Assembly (NCBI GenBank): GCA_963666035.2
Contig: CAXXJI010000007.1
Location: 124,001-188,000 of the forward strand
Direction of reading: 5' to 3'
DNA length: 64,000 nucleotides
DNA from: CALMFG01 sp963666035
GTDB lineage: Bacteria > Bacillota > Clostridia > Christensenellales > CALMFG01
The notes under the pieces are model-generated. The model did no database searches. It saw nothing but the letters and a program-made list of their open reading frames with translations, and had not been told where the DNA came from. Numbering within the stretch: the first letter of the stretch is position 1; each line of letters opens with the position of its first letter. Below, one piece after another: positions 15,684 to 24,864 of this stretch. Made by a program: the position numbers and the translations under genes.

Positions 15684-16967
15684 ATGGCAGGAATTTTAGT
15701 TTGCGGGGCGCAGTGGGGCGACGAGGGCAAAGGCAGATTTGTGGATTTTTTAGCTCGAGACGCGGATATGGTCATCCGCTTTCAGGGCGGAAACAATGCG
15801 GGACACACGGTCATTAACGATGGCGTGACCTACAAACTGCATTTGATTCCGTCAGGGATACTCTACGGGGATAAACCCTGCATCATCGGCAACGGCGTGG
15901 TGGTGGACCCCAAGGCACTTATAGAGGAAATTGACGGATTGGAAGCCGCTGGGGTTAAAACCAATCAACTATTTTTGTCCGACCGGGCGCATGTACTGAT
16001 GCCGTATCACCGCGCATTGGACGCGATGAACGAAGATGCACTGGGTGACGAAAAGATTGGCACCACACAAAAGGGCATCGGCCCATGCTATACGGATAAA
16101 ACATCGCGGCTGGGTATTCGTTTTTGCGACATGCTGGACGGTGAGCGGTTTGAAGCGCTGACCCGACTCCGGACAGAAGAAAAAAACCAGATTATCACGA
16201 AAATTTTTGGTAAAGCGCCGCTGGATGCCGAGGCAATCATTCAGGAATATCAAGCATATGCCGAGCGTTTGAAACCCTATATCACCGACACCAGCAAAAT
16301 GGTCTATGATGCAAAAATGAGTGAAAAGACGCTGCTGTTCGAAGGCGCGCAAGGTATGCTTTTGGATTTGGATTACGGTACATATCCGTATGTCACGTCT
16401 TCCCATCCAACATCAGGCGGCGTGGCCAGCGGGGTGGGCATTGGCCCTGCGGCACTGACCGAAGTGGTGGGTGTGGTAAAATCCTACACTACACGGGTGG
16501 GCGCGGGTCCGTTTACGACCGAACTAAGTTGCGAGATCGGTGATTTGATCCGTGAAAAAGGAAACGAATACGGCACCACCACGGGCAGACCGAGACGGTG
16601 CGGCTGGCTGGACTTGGTGATTATCGAGTTCGCGGCTCGTATCAACGGCATCACATCCATTGCGCTGAGTCGTATGGATACGCTGGGCGGTATTGATAAG
16701 GTCAAGGTTTGTATCGGTTATGAGTTTAACGGTGAGGTCATCCGCAATTATCCGGCGTCATTAAAAGAGCTGGAAGCTTGCAGACCGGTGTATAAAGAAT
16801 TTGATGGCTGGGACGAAAACCTGGCGCAGATTCGTGATTTTTCGGATTTACCTAAGGCGGCACAAGAATATGTCAACTTTATTGAGGATTTCCTCGGAAT
16901 TCCGGTAGATATGATCGGTGTAGGTGCCAGCCGTGAAGAATGTATATTGCGTAAACAGTATCTCTAA
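15684..16967 (+). CDS. purA: Adenylosuccinate synthetase
   Basis: PurA joins IMP and aspartate using GTP to form adenylosuccinate, the first committed step to AMP. The 427-residue length is normal. Motifs: GAQWGDEGKGRFVD at about residues 8-21 (GTP loop), GGNNAGHT near 36, EGAQGMLLDLDYGTYPYVTSS near 219 and GRPRRCGWLD near 298. A GGGAGAGG ribosome site precedes the ATG. The gene is not in a pur operon; it lies alone before the SRP RNA and is preceded by an attenuator-like hairpin. Confidence 0.97.
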   Translation: MAGILVCGAQWGDEGKGRFVDFLARDADMVIRFQGGNNAGHTVINDGVTYKLHLIPSGILYGDKPCIIGNGVVVDPKALIEEIDGLEAAGVKTNQLFLSDRAHVLMPYHRALDAMNEDALGDEKIGTTQKGIGPCYTDKTSRLGIRFCDMLDGERFEALTRLRTEEKNQIITKIFGKAPLDAEAIIQEYQAYAERLKPYITDTSKMVYDAKMSEKTLLFEGAQGMLLDLDYGTYPYVTSSHPTSGGVASGVGIGPAALTEVVGVVKSYTTRVGAGPFTTELSCEIGDLIREKGNEYGTTTGRPRRCGWLDLVIIEFAARINGITSIALSRMDTLGGIDKVKVCIGYEFNGEVIRNYPASLKELEACRPVYKEFDGWDENLAQIRDFSDLPKAAQEYVNFIEDFLGIPVDMIGVGASREECILRKQYL

Positions 16968-17026
16968 ATGCTTTTCTTAAACGGGGATTATCGAGTATAA
17001 TAGATATCCAGACAAAGTATAAAGTT

Positions 17027-17303
17027 TGCCGTACCAGGTGGGGAGCCAGCGGTGCCCTGTATCCGCAACCCGCTACAGCGGAACTGGATTCCTGATTTGA
17101 GGGTGAAGCGGTCCTAGTATGGTGTGGTGTATGGCTGGCGTTGATAAGCAGGCCCCAAAGCGATGTTTTGCCGTGAACCCTGTCAGGTCCTGACGGAAGC
17201 AGCAGTAAGCGGATTTTAAGCATGTGCCTGGACAAGTTTTGCTTTGAGTCGGCTTCGCCAAGGGCCTTAGGGTTGTTTTTATTCGACTTTCGGGTGTACG
17301 GCA
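17027..17303 (+). ncRNA. ffs: Signal recognition particle RNA, large Gram-positive type
   Basis: The RNA part of SRP, which targets nascent membrane proteins to FtsY and SecYEG. The conserved helix-8 tip is clear at about 17180-17215 (GTCAGGTCCTGACGGAAGCAGC, of which the GGAAGCAGC asymmetric loop binds Ffh). The ends TGCCGTAC and GTACGGCA pair, bounding a molecule of about 277 nt. This long form with an Alu-like domain is typical of Bacillus and Clostridia. A TATAAT at 16996-17001 may be the -10 box, and a strong terminator follows 19 bases after the 3' end. A minus-strand reading frame across the RNA is not a gene. Confidence 0.92.
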
Positions 17304-17321
17304 TTTAATTTATAAAATAAG

Positions 17322-17351
17322 AAAGACGGTGAGCGTTTCACCGTCTTTTAT
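17322..17351. terminator. Terminator after the SRP RNA
   Basis: AAAGACGGTGA and TTCACCGTCTTTT form a stem. It is nearly symmetrical, so it may also serve the lipoprotein gene arriving from the right. Confidence 0.85.
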
Positions 17352-17383
17352 TGCAGAAAAAATCGTGTCCGAAAGCAGGTGCT

Positions 17384-18709
17384 TTAGTCGGTATAAAAAT
17401 CGTCTTCGGCTCTGTCTAAAACGATTTCAGTTAGTTCTTCTCGATTAAATTCACCGATTAACCGCGTCGCAAAAAGCATGCCATTGATATCCAACATATT
17501 ATACCCGCGCGGTTGCTCAGATATCCATTCTTCGCCTTTCAAAAATACTTCGCTGGTGCGAAAGTTGACATTGCCTACCATACGATATTCTCCGCTCTTG
17601 CCATCTAAATTTCCATCTACAGGGCAGAATGAAAAGCTAGCGACAAGTTTCCCCGTCTCATTATCTATTTCATCAATATGCAGTGTGGCGTTCATTGTGC
17701 CTGTTGAATTTTCATAGGTGCCATAGTAGGTGCCGTCATCATAAAAATAGATATAGCTAAGTTCGGATGACATGGGCTCATAAAGCGCATCAGCATTTGC
17801 AGGATCACTAAACTCAATGAAGAAATCCTTGCCCCAGGCGGGGTTAACAGATTCTATATATTGGAGAGCCGCATTCGTCTTCGTTCTTATAGGTTCAATC
17901 GAAGGGTATGCCCACCAAAGTGAAGTTTCAGAGGACATACAAGCTTTGATATATTCTGAAAAATCATATCGGAAGTCATTGGTGGCGAAAACATGCATTA
18001 CACCGGCTTTTAAGCACTCAATCATCGCGCGATACGGGTCGTCAATGCCGTAGGAGTCCAAATAGCTGAGATAACCCACCTCATCATCAAGCTCACCATA
18101 GAAATACCCTTTAAATCCATTGTAGTATTGCTCAATAAAGCCCGCATCATTGAGCGCAGATTCTCCTGCGTTGTTGTAAGCTATGAAGCCCATAAAAAGC
18201 ACGGCGAGTTCTTTTGTATCTACAGGGTCAGAAAAAGACAAATAATATTGTCCCCAATAATAGGAGTGTACATAGGAGTTATATTCAATATCGTCGATTT
18301 GCATTGACTTGTTACACAGGATCTCATTAAAAGATTCTGATATGAGTGTTTTTGTCAGTTCATCGCTGCCGAGCATCATAAGTGCATCATAAATGGTATC
18401 GACAATCGTTCCGTATTGGTCAGAATCAAGGTCTTTGTATGCAATCGTATAATCTGTATCTGTCCAATAATAATTAAAATATATCTCAAGCCCGTAATCG
18501 TCATACATTTCCAATAATCTATCGTACTGCGTATCGCTAAGGGCAGGTTTAATCTCTTTGTAGTAAGTTAGTATTTCTTCTGCTTCGGAAAGTGTAGAGG
18601 CTGGCGTAGGCGTGAACGTTGGTGCTGAACTGCTTTTACTTATTGTTATGCAACTGAAAGAAACAAGCATGGAACAAACCAAGAGCAGAGAAATTAATAT
18701 TTTTCGCAT
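17384..18709 (-). CDS. Putative lipoprotein of unknown function
   Basis: A 441-residue secreted protein I do not recognise. The N-terminus MRKILISLLLVCSMLVSFSC is a lipoprotein-type signal, although the residues before cysteine 20 (SFS) are not a perfect lipobox. A short S/T/P-rich linker (SSSAPTFTPTPAS) follows, then an acidic, tyrosine-rich mature domain. The C-terminal part has FYDDGTYYGTYENSTGTMN, suggestive of a beta-sandwich. It would be processed by Lgt, encoded at 11.1 kb. Base composition is more AT-rich than the flanking housekeeping genes. A promoter is seen upstream, and the gene is monocistronic. A similar lipoprotein architecture recurs at 56760-57725. Confidence 0.65.
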   Translation of the reverse strand: MRKILISLLLVCSMLVSFSCITISKSSSAPTFTPTPASTLSEAEEILTYYKEIKPALSDTQYDRLLEMYDDYGLEIYFNYYWTDTDYTIAYKDLDSDQYGTIVDTIYDALMMLGSDELTKTLISESFNEILCNKSMQIDDIEYNSYVHSYYWGQYYLSFSDPVDTKELAVLFMGFIAYNNAGESALNDAGFIEQYYNGFKGYFYGELDDEVGYLSYLDSYGIDDPYRAMIECLKAGVMHVFATNDFRYDFSEYIKACMSSETSLWWAYPSIEPIRTKTNAALQYIESVNPAWGKDFFIEFSDPANADALYEPMSSELSYIYFYDDGTYYGTYENSTGTMNATLHIDEIDNETGKLVASFSFCPVDGNLDGKSGEYRMVGNVNFRTSEVFLKGEEWISEQPRGYNMLDINGMLFATRLIGEFNREELTEIVLDRAEDDFYTD

Positions 18710-18737
18710 GGAAACTCCTTATTATTCATATTAACTA

Positions 18738-18766
18738 ATTATAAAATAATTTTATCAAATTGTCAT
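18738..18766 (-). promoter_or_regulatory. Promoter for the putative lipoprotein gene
   Basis: ATGACA and TATAAT are separated by 17 bases on the minus strand, about 30 bases before the start codon. Confidence 0.6.
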
Positions 18767-18777
18767 GCCTTTTACTT

Positions 18778-18806
18778 TTGCTTTATACACAAAAACCTAG
18801 TAGAAT
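18778..18806 (+). promoter_or_regulatory. Promoter for the recD2-comFC-hpf region
   Basis: TTGCTT and TAGAAT are separated by 17 bases, 38 bases before the recD2 TTG start. Confidence 0.6.
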
Positions 18807-18843
18807 AAGCTTACTAAATACAAACTAAAAAGAAGGCGGAAGT

Positions 18844-21081
18844 TTGGTCAAGATTGAAGGCATCATCATCGATATCGTGTATCGCAATGAGGACAACGGG
18901 TATACGGTTTTAGAGATTGAATCGGAAGGTGATCTTGTCACCGCCGTGGGTGCCTGCCCGCATGTCGCGGTGGGCGAGTTCGCGCGCCTTTACGGTATCT
19001 GGACCGAACACAAGTCTTATGGCCGCCAATTTAAAATCACCAGCGTGGAAACCAAATTACCCGACAGTCCGGTCAGCATTGAGATGTATTTGTCCTCCGG
19101 CGTCATCAAGGGCATCGGGCCCGCAACCGCCGAGAAGATTGTTGCCACATTTGGACCGGATACGTTTGACATCATCGAAAACGATTATGCGCGGCTGTCC
19201 GAAATTCGGGGTATCTCAAATCATATGGCGCAGGATATTCACGACAGCTTTATGGAAACCGCCGCACTGAAAGGTGTGATTATCCAGTTGCAAAATTTGG
19301 GCCTTTCCGTGAAACAAGCGTTTCGTGCCTATGAGAAATACGGTACCATCGCCGAAGAGCTGATTAAGGAAAACCCTTACCGGATGATTGATGATATCTA
19401 CGGCATTGGGTTCGAGCGCGCCGACCGTATCGCCGAAGCGATGGGCTTGGCACGTGAAGCGCCTTTTCGGGTGGAAAACGGCATTAAGCACACATTGAAG
19501 CTGGCTTTGGCTGAAGGGCACACCTGCCTGCCCGAAGCCATGCTTTTAAAAAAAACGGCCGAAATTATCGGTGTATCCGAGGAACTGGTCAAGCTCAATT
19601 TGCATCAGTTAGCGATTACTGGAGAAGTGGCACGAAAACTATATTCAGGGGTTACGGCGGTCTTCTTGATGCGGGCGTATATCGCCGAGACCGAAACGGC
19701 CAGGCGGCTGTTTATGCTGTCCAAAGCCGAGTCGGACAGGCAAGTTAAAAATATTGAGGGCGAAATTGCGCATTACGCGGGTGAATTGCCGATATCCGAA
19801 GAACAGCAGGCGGCGGTACAAAGCGCGCTTAAAAATAATGTTTGCGTCATCACCGGCGGCCCGGGCACTGGAAAGACCACCATCATACAGGTGCTCTTAA
19901 AGATCATGGAAGCCAACGGTATCATGACGGCACTTTGTGCGCCCACCGGGCGCGCGGCTAAGCGGATGGAGGAGAGCACAGGCAAGGAGGCCAAGACCAT
20001 TCACCGTCTTTTGGAATACGGCTATGACTTCGGCGAAGGGCTGGACGGACAAGGCGCATATAACAAGTTCATACGCAACGATGAAAACCCGTTGGAGGCG
20101 GATGCTGTGATTGTGGATGAAGTCTCTATGGTGGATATCTTCTTGTCCAATGCACTGTTAAAAGCGATTAAACAGGGAACACGATTAATCTTTGTGGGAG
20201 ATGCCGATCAGCTGCCCAGCGTGGGTGCGGGAAATTTCCTGCGTGATATCATCAAATCCGAATTTCTGCCTGTGTTTCGCCTGACCAAGTTTTATCGGCA
20301 GGAGGAGGGAGGCAATATCATCGCGGGCGCGCACAAGATCAATATGGGCGTGATGCCCAGCATGTATCAGACCGGAGATTTTGTGTTTATGCCGGCTCCC
20401 GACCACGAAAGCACGCTGAATCAGCTGTTGAAACTTTTGGATGATGATGCCTATGCGGAGGCACAAATACTTTGCCCGCTTAAAAAGGGCGTAATTGGTG
20501 TATATAATATCAATGAGAAAGTAAGGGAACAGAAAAACCCTTATTTGGTTAGTGTTCCTGAGCTGAAAAAAGGAGAGACAACCTATCGCCAGGGAGACAA
20601 GGTGATTCAGACCACCAACAACTATAACAAAGAATGGTTTTATTTAAAACCGGAGGTCTATTACCAGCAAGGGTTTGGGGTATTCAACGGGGATATCGGT
20701 GAAATCACCGAAATTGACAAGGATGCCAAAATTGCGCGTATTGTGTTTGACGATCGTCAGGCTGAATACAGCCAAAATGAATTGGAACAGCTGGAACACG
20801 CATACGCCATCACGGTGCATAAATCGCAAGGCAGTGAGTTTGATACGGTCATCCTGCCGCTGTTCTACGGGGCTTCGCCTTTCCTGACCAAGAATCTGCT
20901 GTATACTGCGGTCACCCGGGCGCGAAAAAAGGTGGTGCTGATCGGTCTTAACCGGACCATTCAGCATATGGTGGGCAACAACCGTATCACGCGGCGATAT
21001 ACGGTTTTAAGCAACGAGATAAAGGAACTTAAAGACGTATTTGACCAGATAACGAAAAACGGAGAAGACGGCAATGAGTGA
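18844..21081 (+). CDS. recD2: RecD2-type SF1 DNA helicase
   Basis: A 745-residue 5'-3' DNA helicase of the RecD2/YrrC group, which works without RecBC in DNA repair and replication stress. The N-terminal OB-like region opens with IEGIIIDIVYRNEDNGYTVLE. Helix-hairpin-helix segments (GIGPATAEKI and GIGFERADRIAEAMGL) follow. The motor starts with Walker A GGPGTGKTT near residue 338 and DEVSMVD near 425, and ends with HKSQGSEFDTVILP near 658. The start codon is TTG at 18844, behind an AAGGCGG site. Its stop overlaps the ComFC-type gene by 8 bases, so the two are translationally linked. Confidence 0.92.
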   Translation: MVKIEGIIIDIVYRNEDNGYTVLEIESEGDLVTAVGACPHVAVGEFARLYGIWTEHKSYGRQFKITSVETKLPDSPVSIEMYLSSGVIKGIGPATAEKIVATFGPDTFDIIENDYARLSEIRGISNHMAQDIHDSFMETAALKGVIIQLQNLGLSVKQAFRAYEKYGTIAEELIKENPYRMIDDIYGIGFERADRIAEAMGLAREAPFRVENGIKHTLKLALAEGHTCLPEAMLLKKTAEIIGVSEELVKLNLHQLAITGEVARKLYSGVTAVFLMRAYIAETETARRLFMLSKAESDRQVKNIEGEIAHYAGELPISEEQQAAVQSALKNNVCVITGGPGTGKTTIIQVLLKIMEANGIMTALCAPTGRAAKRMEESTGKEAKTIHRLLEYGYDFGEGLDGQGAYNKFIRNDENPLEADAVIVDEVSMVDIFLSNALLKAIKQGTRLIFVGDADQLPSVGAGNFLRDIIKSEFLPVFRLTKFYRQEEGGNIIAGAHKINMGVMPSMYQTGDFVFMPAPDHESTLNQLLKLLDDDAYAEAQILCPLKKGVIGVYNINEKVREQKNPYLVSVPELKKGETTYRQGDKVIQTTNNYNKEWFYLKPEVYYQQGFGVFNGDIGEITEIDKDAKIARIVFDDRQAEYSQNELEQLEHAYAITVHKSQGSEFDTVILPLFYGASPFLTKNLLYTAVTRARKKVVLIGLNRTIQHMVGNNRITRRYTVLSNEIKELKDVFDQITKNGEDGNE

Positions 21082-21766
21082 TCTTCGATGGTTTTTTGGG
21101 GCACTATATGATTTTGTTTTTCCGCCGCTGCCGATTTGCCGATTCTGCGGGGCGAGAAAAGAGACAGCCGACAGCGAATGCATCGCCTGTAGGGACGAGT
21201 GGGAAGCGCTGAAAGTGGACGGGAAGCAAAAAAAGCCTTTTGCATGCTTCTACTACGACGGCGTGGTGAAAAAAGCGATTTGGCAGTATAAGTACTCTCG
21301 TTTTGAGGATATGGCTGAGATGATGGCCGAAAGCATTGCGGCTATGCTGAAAAACCAGAAAGTAAAAGTGGATTATGTATCCTACATACCACTACACAGA
21401 ACCAAGAAAAAAAAGCGCGGGTTTGACCAAGTGGAAAGACTGGCGCAAGCCGTGGCGGCTGAGATGGAACTAACTCCATTGCGTACGCTAAAGCGTGTCC
21501 GGCGGACCAAAACACAGGCCAAGCTAACCGCCGAAAATAGAAAACAAAATGTTAAGAATGCGTTTGAGTGTGATATAAACACAAACGTAGAAAAAAAATC
21601 TGCTATAATATTATTAGACGATGTGCATACCACCGGCGCGACGATGGCGGCGGCCGCCGGATCGTTAAAAGCAGCGGGGTATACCCGCATTATCCCGGTA
21701 ACCTTTGCGACATCTCGGGCGAATCAAAATGGTAATCAACTTCTTTCGGAGAGGTTCGAAAGATGA
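21074..21766 (+). CDS. comFC: ComF-family phosphoribosyltransferase-like protein
   Basis: A 230-residue protein of the ComFC/GntX family, linked to DNA uptake in competent bacteria. A four-cysteine zinc finger (CRFCG...CIAC) lies at about residues 21-42. The phosphoribosyltransferase domain has the PRPP-binding signature ILLDDVHTTGATM near 176. RTKKKKRGFDQVERLA near 105 is also characteristic of the family. It overlaps recD2 upstream and precedes hpf, the order often seen in Bacillota (comF genes close to the hibernation factor). The remaining competence genes are not in this window. Confidence 0.88.
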   Translation: MSDLRWFFGALYDFVFPPLPICRFCGARKETADSECIACRDEWEALKVDGKQKKPFACFYYDGVVKKAIWQYKYSRFEDMAEMMAESIAAMLKNQKVKVDYVSYIPLHRTKKKKRGFDQVERLAQAVAAEMELTPLRTLKRVRRTKTQAKLTAENRKQNVKNAFECDINTNVEKKSAIILLDDVHTTGATMAAAAGSLKAAGYTRIIPVTFATSRANQNGNQLLSERFER

Positions 21767-21774
21767 TATAGAAC

Positions 21775-21809
21775 CCTAAAAGCGGTGTATATATCATAAA
21801 GCTTTTAGG
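21775..21809 (+). promoter_or_regulatory. Stem-loop just upstream of the hpf ribosome site
   Basis: CCTAAAAGC and GCTTTTAGG form a perfect 9-bp stem, ending 3 bases before AAGGAGG. No T-run follows, so it is not a simple terminator. It could protect the 5' end of a processed hpf transcript or affect ribosome access. Confidence 0.5.
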
Positions 21810-21827
21810 TAAAAGGAGGCTTAAAAG

Positions 21828-22355
21828 ATGGATATCACAATTACAGGCAAAAACATGGAAGTATCCGACTATTTAAAAGGACTCGTTGACAAGAAAGTAG
21901 GGAAGCTCAAAAAGTATTTTAAGCCAACTACCACTGCACATGTGACCTTGAGCATCGAAAAAAGCCGACATATTGCGGAAGTGACTATTCCGTTTGACGG
22001 CATCGTGATGCGCGGGGAGGAATCGGCCACCGATATGTATGCCGCTATTGATGGTGCACTGACCAAAATTGAGCACCAGATCATGAAACACAGAACAAAC
22101 CTTGAAAAGAAACTGCACAAGGACGCGTACAAGGTTGGAGAGCTTCTGTATCAGGAATCCTATGAAGCGGAAGAACCCAGACGTGTGGTAAAGAGCAAAA
22201 GCTTTGATGTAAAGCCGATGAGCATGGAAGAAGCGGCGCTGCAGATGGAGCTTTTGGGGCACAGCTTTTTTGTCTACCGGGATGCGAAAAGCGATAATAT
22301 CAATGTGCTGTATTTACGAAAGGACGGAAATATCGGGCATATCGACCCGAACTAA
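21828..22355 (+). CDS. hpf: Ribosome hibernation promoting factor, long form
   Basis: HPF binds the 30S decoding region and pairs 70S ribosomes into inactive 100S dimers in slow growth. The 175-residue protein has the N-terminal S30AE domain (MDITITGKNMEVSDYLKG to about residue 95) and the C-terminal dimerisation domain from about 117 (VVKSKSFDVKPMSMEEAALQM). This is the long form of Bacillota rather than the short gamma-proteobacterial HPF. An AAGGAGG site lies 9 bases before the ATG. The gene has its own terminator, and a hairpin sits just before its ribosome site. Confidence 0.95.
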   Translation: MDITITGKNMEVSDYLKGLVDKKVGKLKKYFKPTTTAHVTLSIEKSRHIAEVTIPFDGIVMRGEESATDMYAAIDGALTKIEHQIMKHRTNLEKKLHKDAYKVGELLYQESYEAEEPRRVVKSKSFDVKPMSMEEAALQMELLGHSFFVYRDAKSDNINVLYLRKDGNIGHIDPN

Positions 22356-22371
22356 AATAAGAACATAAGTG

Positions 22372-22402
22372 AAGATGCCGTGTAAAAAGCGGCATCTTTT
22401 TT
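22372..22402 (+). terminator. Terminator after hpf
   Basis: AAGATGCCG and CGGCATCTT form a stem followed by T residues. Confidence 0.85.
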
Positions 22403-22406
22403 ACAA

Positions 22407-22439
22407 TAAAAAAGCACCCTTCGAAAGGAATGCTTTTTA
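22407..22439 (-). terminator. Terminator of the tRNA-Met pair
   Basis: On the minus strand AAAAGCATTCC pairs with GGGTGCTTTT, including G-T pairs, followed by a T-run. It begins one base after the CCA end of the distal tRNA. Confidence 0.75.
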
Positions 22440-22440
22440 C

Positions 22441-22517
22441 TGGTAGCGGCGACTGGAATCGAACCAGTGACCCTCCGGGTATGAACCGAATGCTCTAGCC
22501 AGCTGAGCCACGCCGCC
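22441..22517 (-). tRNA. tRNA-Met (CAT), elongator
   Basis: A 77-nt cloverleaf with an encoded CCA end. The acceptor stem is GGCGGCG/CGCCGCT. The D arm is GCTCAGCTGGCTAGAGC, the anticodon loop TTCATAC (CAT) and the T arm ACTGGTTCGATTCCAGT. It matches the Bacillus-type elongator tRNA-Met closely, not the initiator, and the GGCGGxG start argues against a lysidine-type tRNA-Ile. Confidence 0.92.
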
Positions 22518-22523
22518 TTAAAA

Positions 22524-22600
<77 letters not shown>

Positions 22601-22633
22601 TCATAAAAAACACCGTAAAAAACGGCAAGTAAT

Positions 22634-22662
22634 ATCTTAACTCATCTATCCCGATTAGTCAA
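22634..22662 (-). promoter_or_regulatory. Promoter of the tRNA-Met operon
   Basis: TTGACT and TAAGAT are separated by 17 bases on the minus strand, 34 bases upstream of the initiator tRNA. Confidence 0.7.
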
Positions 22663-22822
22663 CCACTATTTTTTAAATTCTTTTCCTGCGGCAATAAAGC
22701 GAAAAAACGACTGTAAAAACATTGAATAAAGCAAAACAAAAGAAAGTTTTTTAGCTTTTTGAGCTATAATCGGCTATAATATAAACCGCTTAAAAAGAAA
22801 GACAGGTGACAGAGGAGACAGA

Positions 22823-23611
22823 ATGAGCATCAAATTAATTGCACTGGATTTAGACAATACACTGATTACAAAAACAACAGATTTCTCAAAGGCGGACTTG
22901 GACGCGATAGAAAAAGCAAAGGAAGCTGGGATTTATGTAACACTGGCTTCCGGCCGGGCATACCGCTCATTAAAAATGTTTATCGACCGCTTAGAATTGG
23001 ATACATATAGCATCTCAACCGGCGGGGCGATTATATCCGACAAAAACAACAAGCGGTTGTATACCAAATTTGTGGAGCCCAAAACCGCAGCCGAGATCAT
23101 CCGCTTTGCTTATGATAACGGCTACTACGCGCAAGTTTATATCAATGACGATTTCTGCTTTTATCGGGCAGGAAAAGAGTCGGCGCTGTATGAGGAAGCT
23201 ACCGGGGTTCCCGGTGTTTTGGATGAGAAGCTGGCCGAACGCGATGAGATTGAGACGGCAAAAATTTTGTTTATCGATGAACCGGATCGTATTGAAGCTT
23301 TGAGGCCAGTACTGGAAAATCAGTTTTCCCATATCAAGGCGCTTAGGTCCTTTCCGCACTATTTGGAAATCAATCATGAGGACTGCGGCAAGGGTTCGGC
23401 TTTAAAGGCGCTGGGTGAAATGCTGGGTATAAAACGGGAAGAGATGATGGCAATCGGCGATAGCGAAATTGATGTATCTATGATAGAATATGCAGGTATC
23501 GGCGTGGCAATGGGTAACGCCGCAGAACATATCAAAAAGGCTGCGGACTATATCACCGAAGATGTTTTGAATTCGGGAGTAGCCGAAGCCATCAATAAAT
23601 TCTGCTTCTAA
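22823..23611 (+). CDS. Cof-type HAD phosphatase
   Basis: A 262-residue haloacid-dehalogenase-superfamily phosphatase of the Cof/YidA type. Motif I is LDLDNTLI at about residues 7-14, motif II ASGRAYRS near 41, and the motif III-IV region is GKGSALKAL...AIGDSEIDVSMIEYAG near 190-225. The C2B cap lies in between. Relatives dephosphorylate sugar phosphates or flavin intermediates; the substrate here cannot be read from sequence. Two TATAAT boxes (22765-22770 and 22775-22780) lie upstream without a good -35. A GAGGAGAC site precedes the ATG. hprK follows after 39 bases, so the two may be cotranscribed. Confidence 0.88.
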   Translation: MSIKLIALDLDNTLITKTTDFSKADLDAIEKAKEAGIYVTLASGRAYRSLKMFIDRLELDTYSISTGGAIISDKNNKRLYTKFVEPKTAAEIIRFAYDNGYYAQVYINDDFCFYRAGKESALYEEATGVPGVLDEKLAERDEIETAKILFIDEPDRIEALRPVLENQFSHIKALRSFPHYLEINHEDCGKGSALKALGEMLGIKREEMMAIGDSEIDVSMIEYAGIGVAMGNAAEHIKKAADYITEDVLNSGVAEAINKFCF

Positions 23612-23650
23612 CGGGTCAGCCGTTATTTGGACGGGAGATGGGAAAAAGAA

Positions 23651-24574
23651 ATGAAGAAATCACTGAATGTGGAGAGTTTTGCAAAAGCGCTGAAACTGAC
23701 GCCGGTGTATAAAGCCAAACGGGAGGAGATTGAGGTGAACACCTCAGACCTTAACCGTCCGGGCTTACAGATGTCCGGATTCTTTGAATATTTTGCAATC
23801 AATCGGATACAGCTTTTTGGTATGGTGGAGATGACGTATCTTGAAAGTCTGTCGAAGGAAGTCTTAACCGAGCGGATGGAGGAATACTTTTCCTCAAATA
23901 TTCCCATGGTGCTGATCGGAAGAAATTTAAATCCGCCGCCCGAAATGATCGAAGCAACACGCAAATATGATGTGCCCATGTATATGAGCGGGCTTACCAC
24001 CACCAAGCTGGGGCACAAAACCACCGAATACTTAGACATGTTTTTGGCCCCCTCTATCTCGCGACATGCAGGGCTGATGGATGTTTACGGCATCGGTATC
24101 ATGATTACCGGTGAAAGCGGTGTGGGAAAATCTGAGACCGCTTTGGAGCTGGTAAAAAGAGGCCATCGGCTGGTGGCCGACGATGTGGTGGATATCAAAA
24201 AAATATCGGAGACGGAGCTCTTGGGAAAAAGCCCGGATATTATCCGGCACATGATGGAGATCCGCGGTATGGGCATCATCGACGTGCGTGAGCTTTACGG
24301 TGTGGGTGCGGTCATGACCGAGAAGACCATTGAGCTTGCGATTCATTTAGAACCCGGAGATTTTAAGGATATTGACCGTCTGGGAATGACCCAACGGTAT
24401 ACGAATCTCTTAAACGTTAAAATTCCCGAGATCGTCATTCCGGTTCGCCCGGGACGCAATCTTGCCATCATCATTGAAGTGGCGGCTATGAACTTCCGCC
24501 TAAAGTGCATGGGCCAAAACACGCCTTGTCTTTTGGACGAAAAGCTGGTTGAGATGATGAATGTGTATGAGTAA
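23651..24574 (+). CDS. hprK: HPr kinase/phosphorylase
   Basis: HprK phosphorylates and dephosphorylates Ser46 of HPr and so controls carbon catabolite repression in Bacillota. The protein has 307 residues. The N-terminal domain ends near 130. The P-loop GESGVGKSETAL is near residue 155 and the HprK signature MGIIDVRELYGVGAV near 212. The frame extends up to a TTG at 23627, but the ATG at 23651 fits the family N-terminus (LNVESFAKALKL) and has a GGGAG stretch upstream. The partner HPr gene is not nearby, though a small HPr-like gene lies at 46.8 kb. Confidence 0.95.
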   Translation: MKKSLNVESFAKALKLTPVYKAKREEIEVNTSDLNRPGLQMSGFFEYFAINRIQLFGMVEMTYLESLSKEVLTERMEEYFSSNIPMVLIGRNLNPPPEMIEATRKYDVPMYMSGLTTTKLGHKTTEYLDMFLAPSISRHAGLMDVYGIGIMITGESGVGKSETALELVKRGHRLVADDVVDIKKISETELLGKSPDIIRHMMEIRGMGIIDVRELYGVGAVMTEKTIELAIHLEPGDFKDIDRLGMTQRYTNLLNVKIPEIVIPVRPGRNLAIIIEVAAMNFRLKCMGQNTPCLLDEKLVEMMNVYE

Positions 24575-24597
24575 AAAAACAAAGAGAGAATTGGTAC

Positions 24598-24732
24598 ATG
24601 AGTGAAATTAATCCCGTAGGTCATACAGAACAATTTACTGAAAATGACTTTAGGGATTTTTTGTTATATGATAGAAATGAAAAGCTTTTGCAGAGGCGGG
24701 ATATGAAGGGTAATACAATTTATTCAAAATAA
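24598..24732 (+). CDS. Possible small protein, 44 residues
   Basis: An ATG-initiated frame in the AT-rich gap after hprK encodes a short, charged peptide (MSEINPVGHTEQF...) ending TAA. An AGAGAG stretch lies 9 bases upstream as a weak ribosome site. I do not recognise it. It may be a small gene, a remnant of a longer one, or chance. The rest of the 24575-24864 gap is AT-rich with scattered TATAAT-like words and no clear element. Confidence 0.3.
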   Translation: MSEINPVGHTEQFTENDFRDFLLYDRNEKLLQRRDMKGNTIYSK

Positions 24733-24864
24733 AAAAAGATGTTAATATCAGTATAAAATATAGGTATATAATAAAATATTTCGCATTAAGCATTGCGGCC
24801 TATCACCTTAAATAGTAAAATTTAATTGAATCTATAAAATTATGAATTATAAGGGAGTGTTGAT

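Noticed and set aside
16879..17304. A 141-codon minus-strand frame
   Set aside because: It covers the purA end and the SRP RNA, has no ribosome site, and its sequence is explained by the RNA gene.
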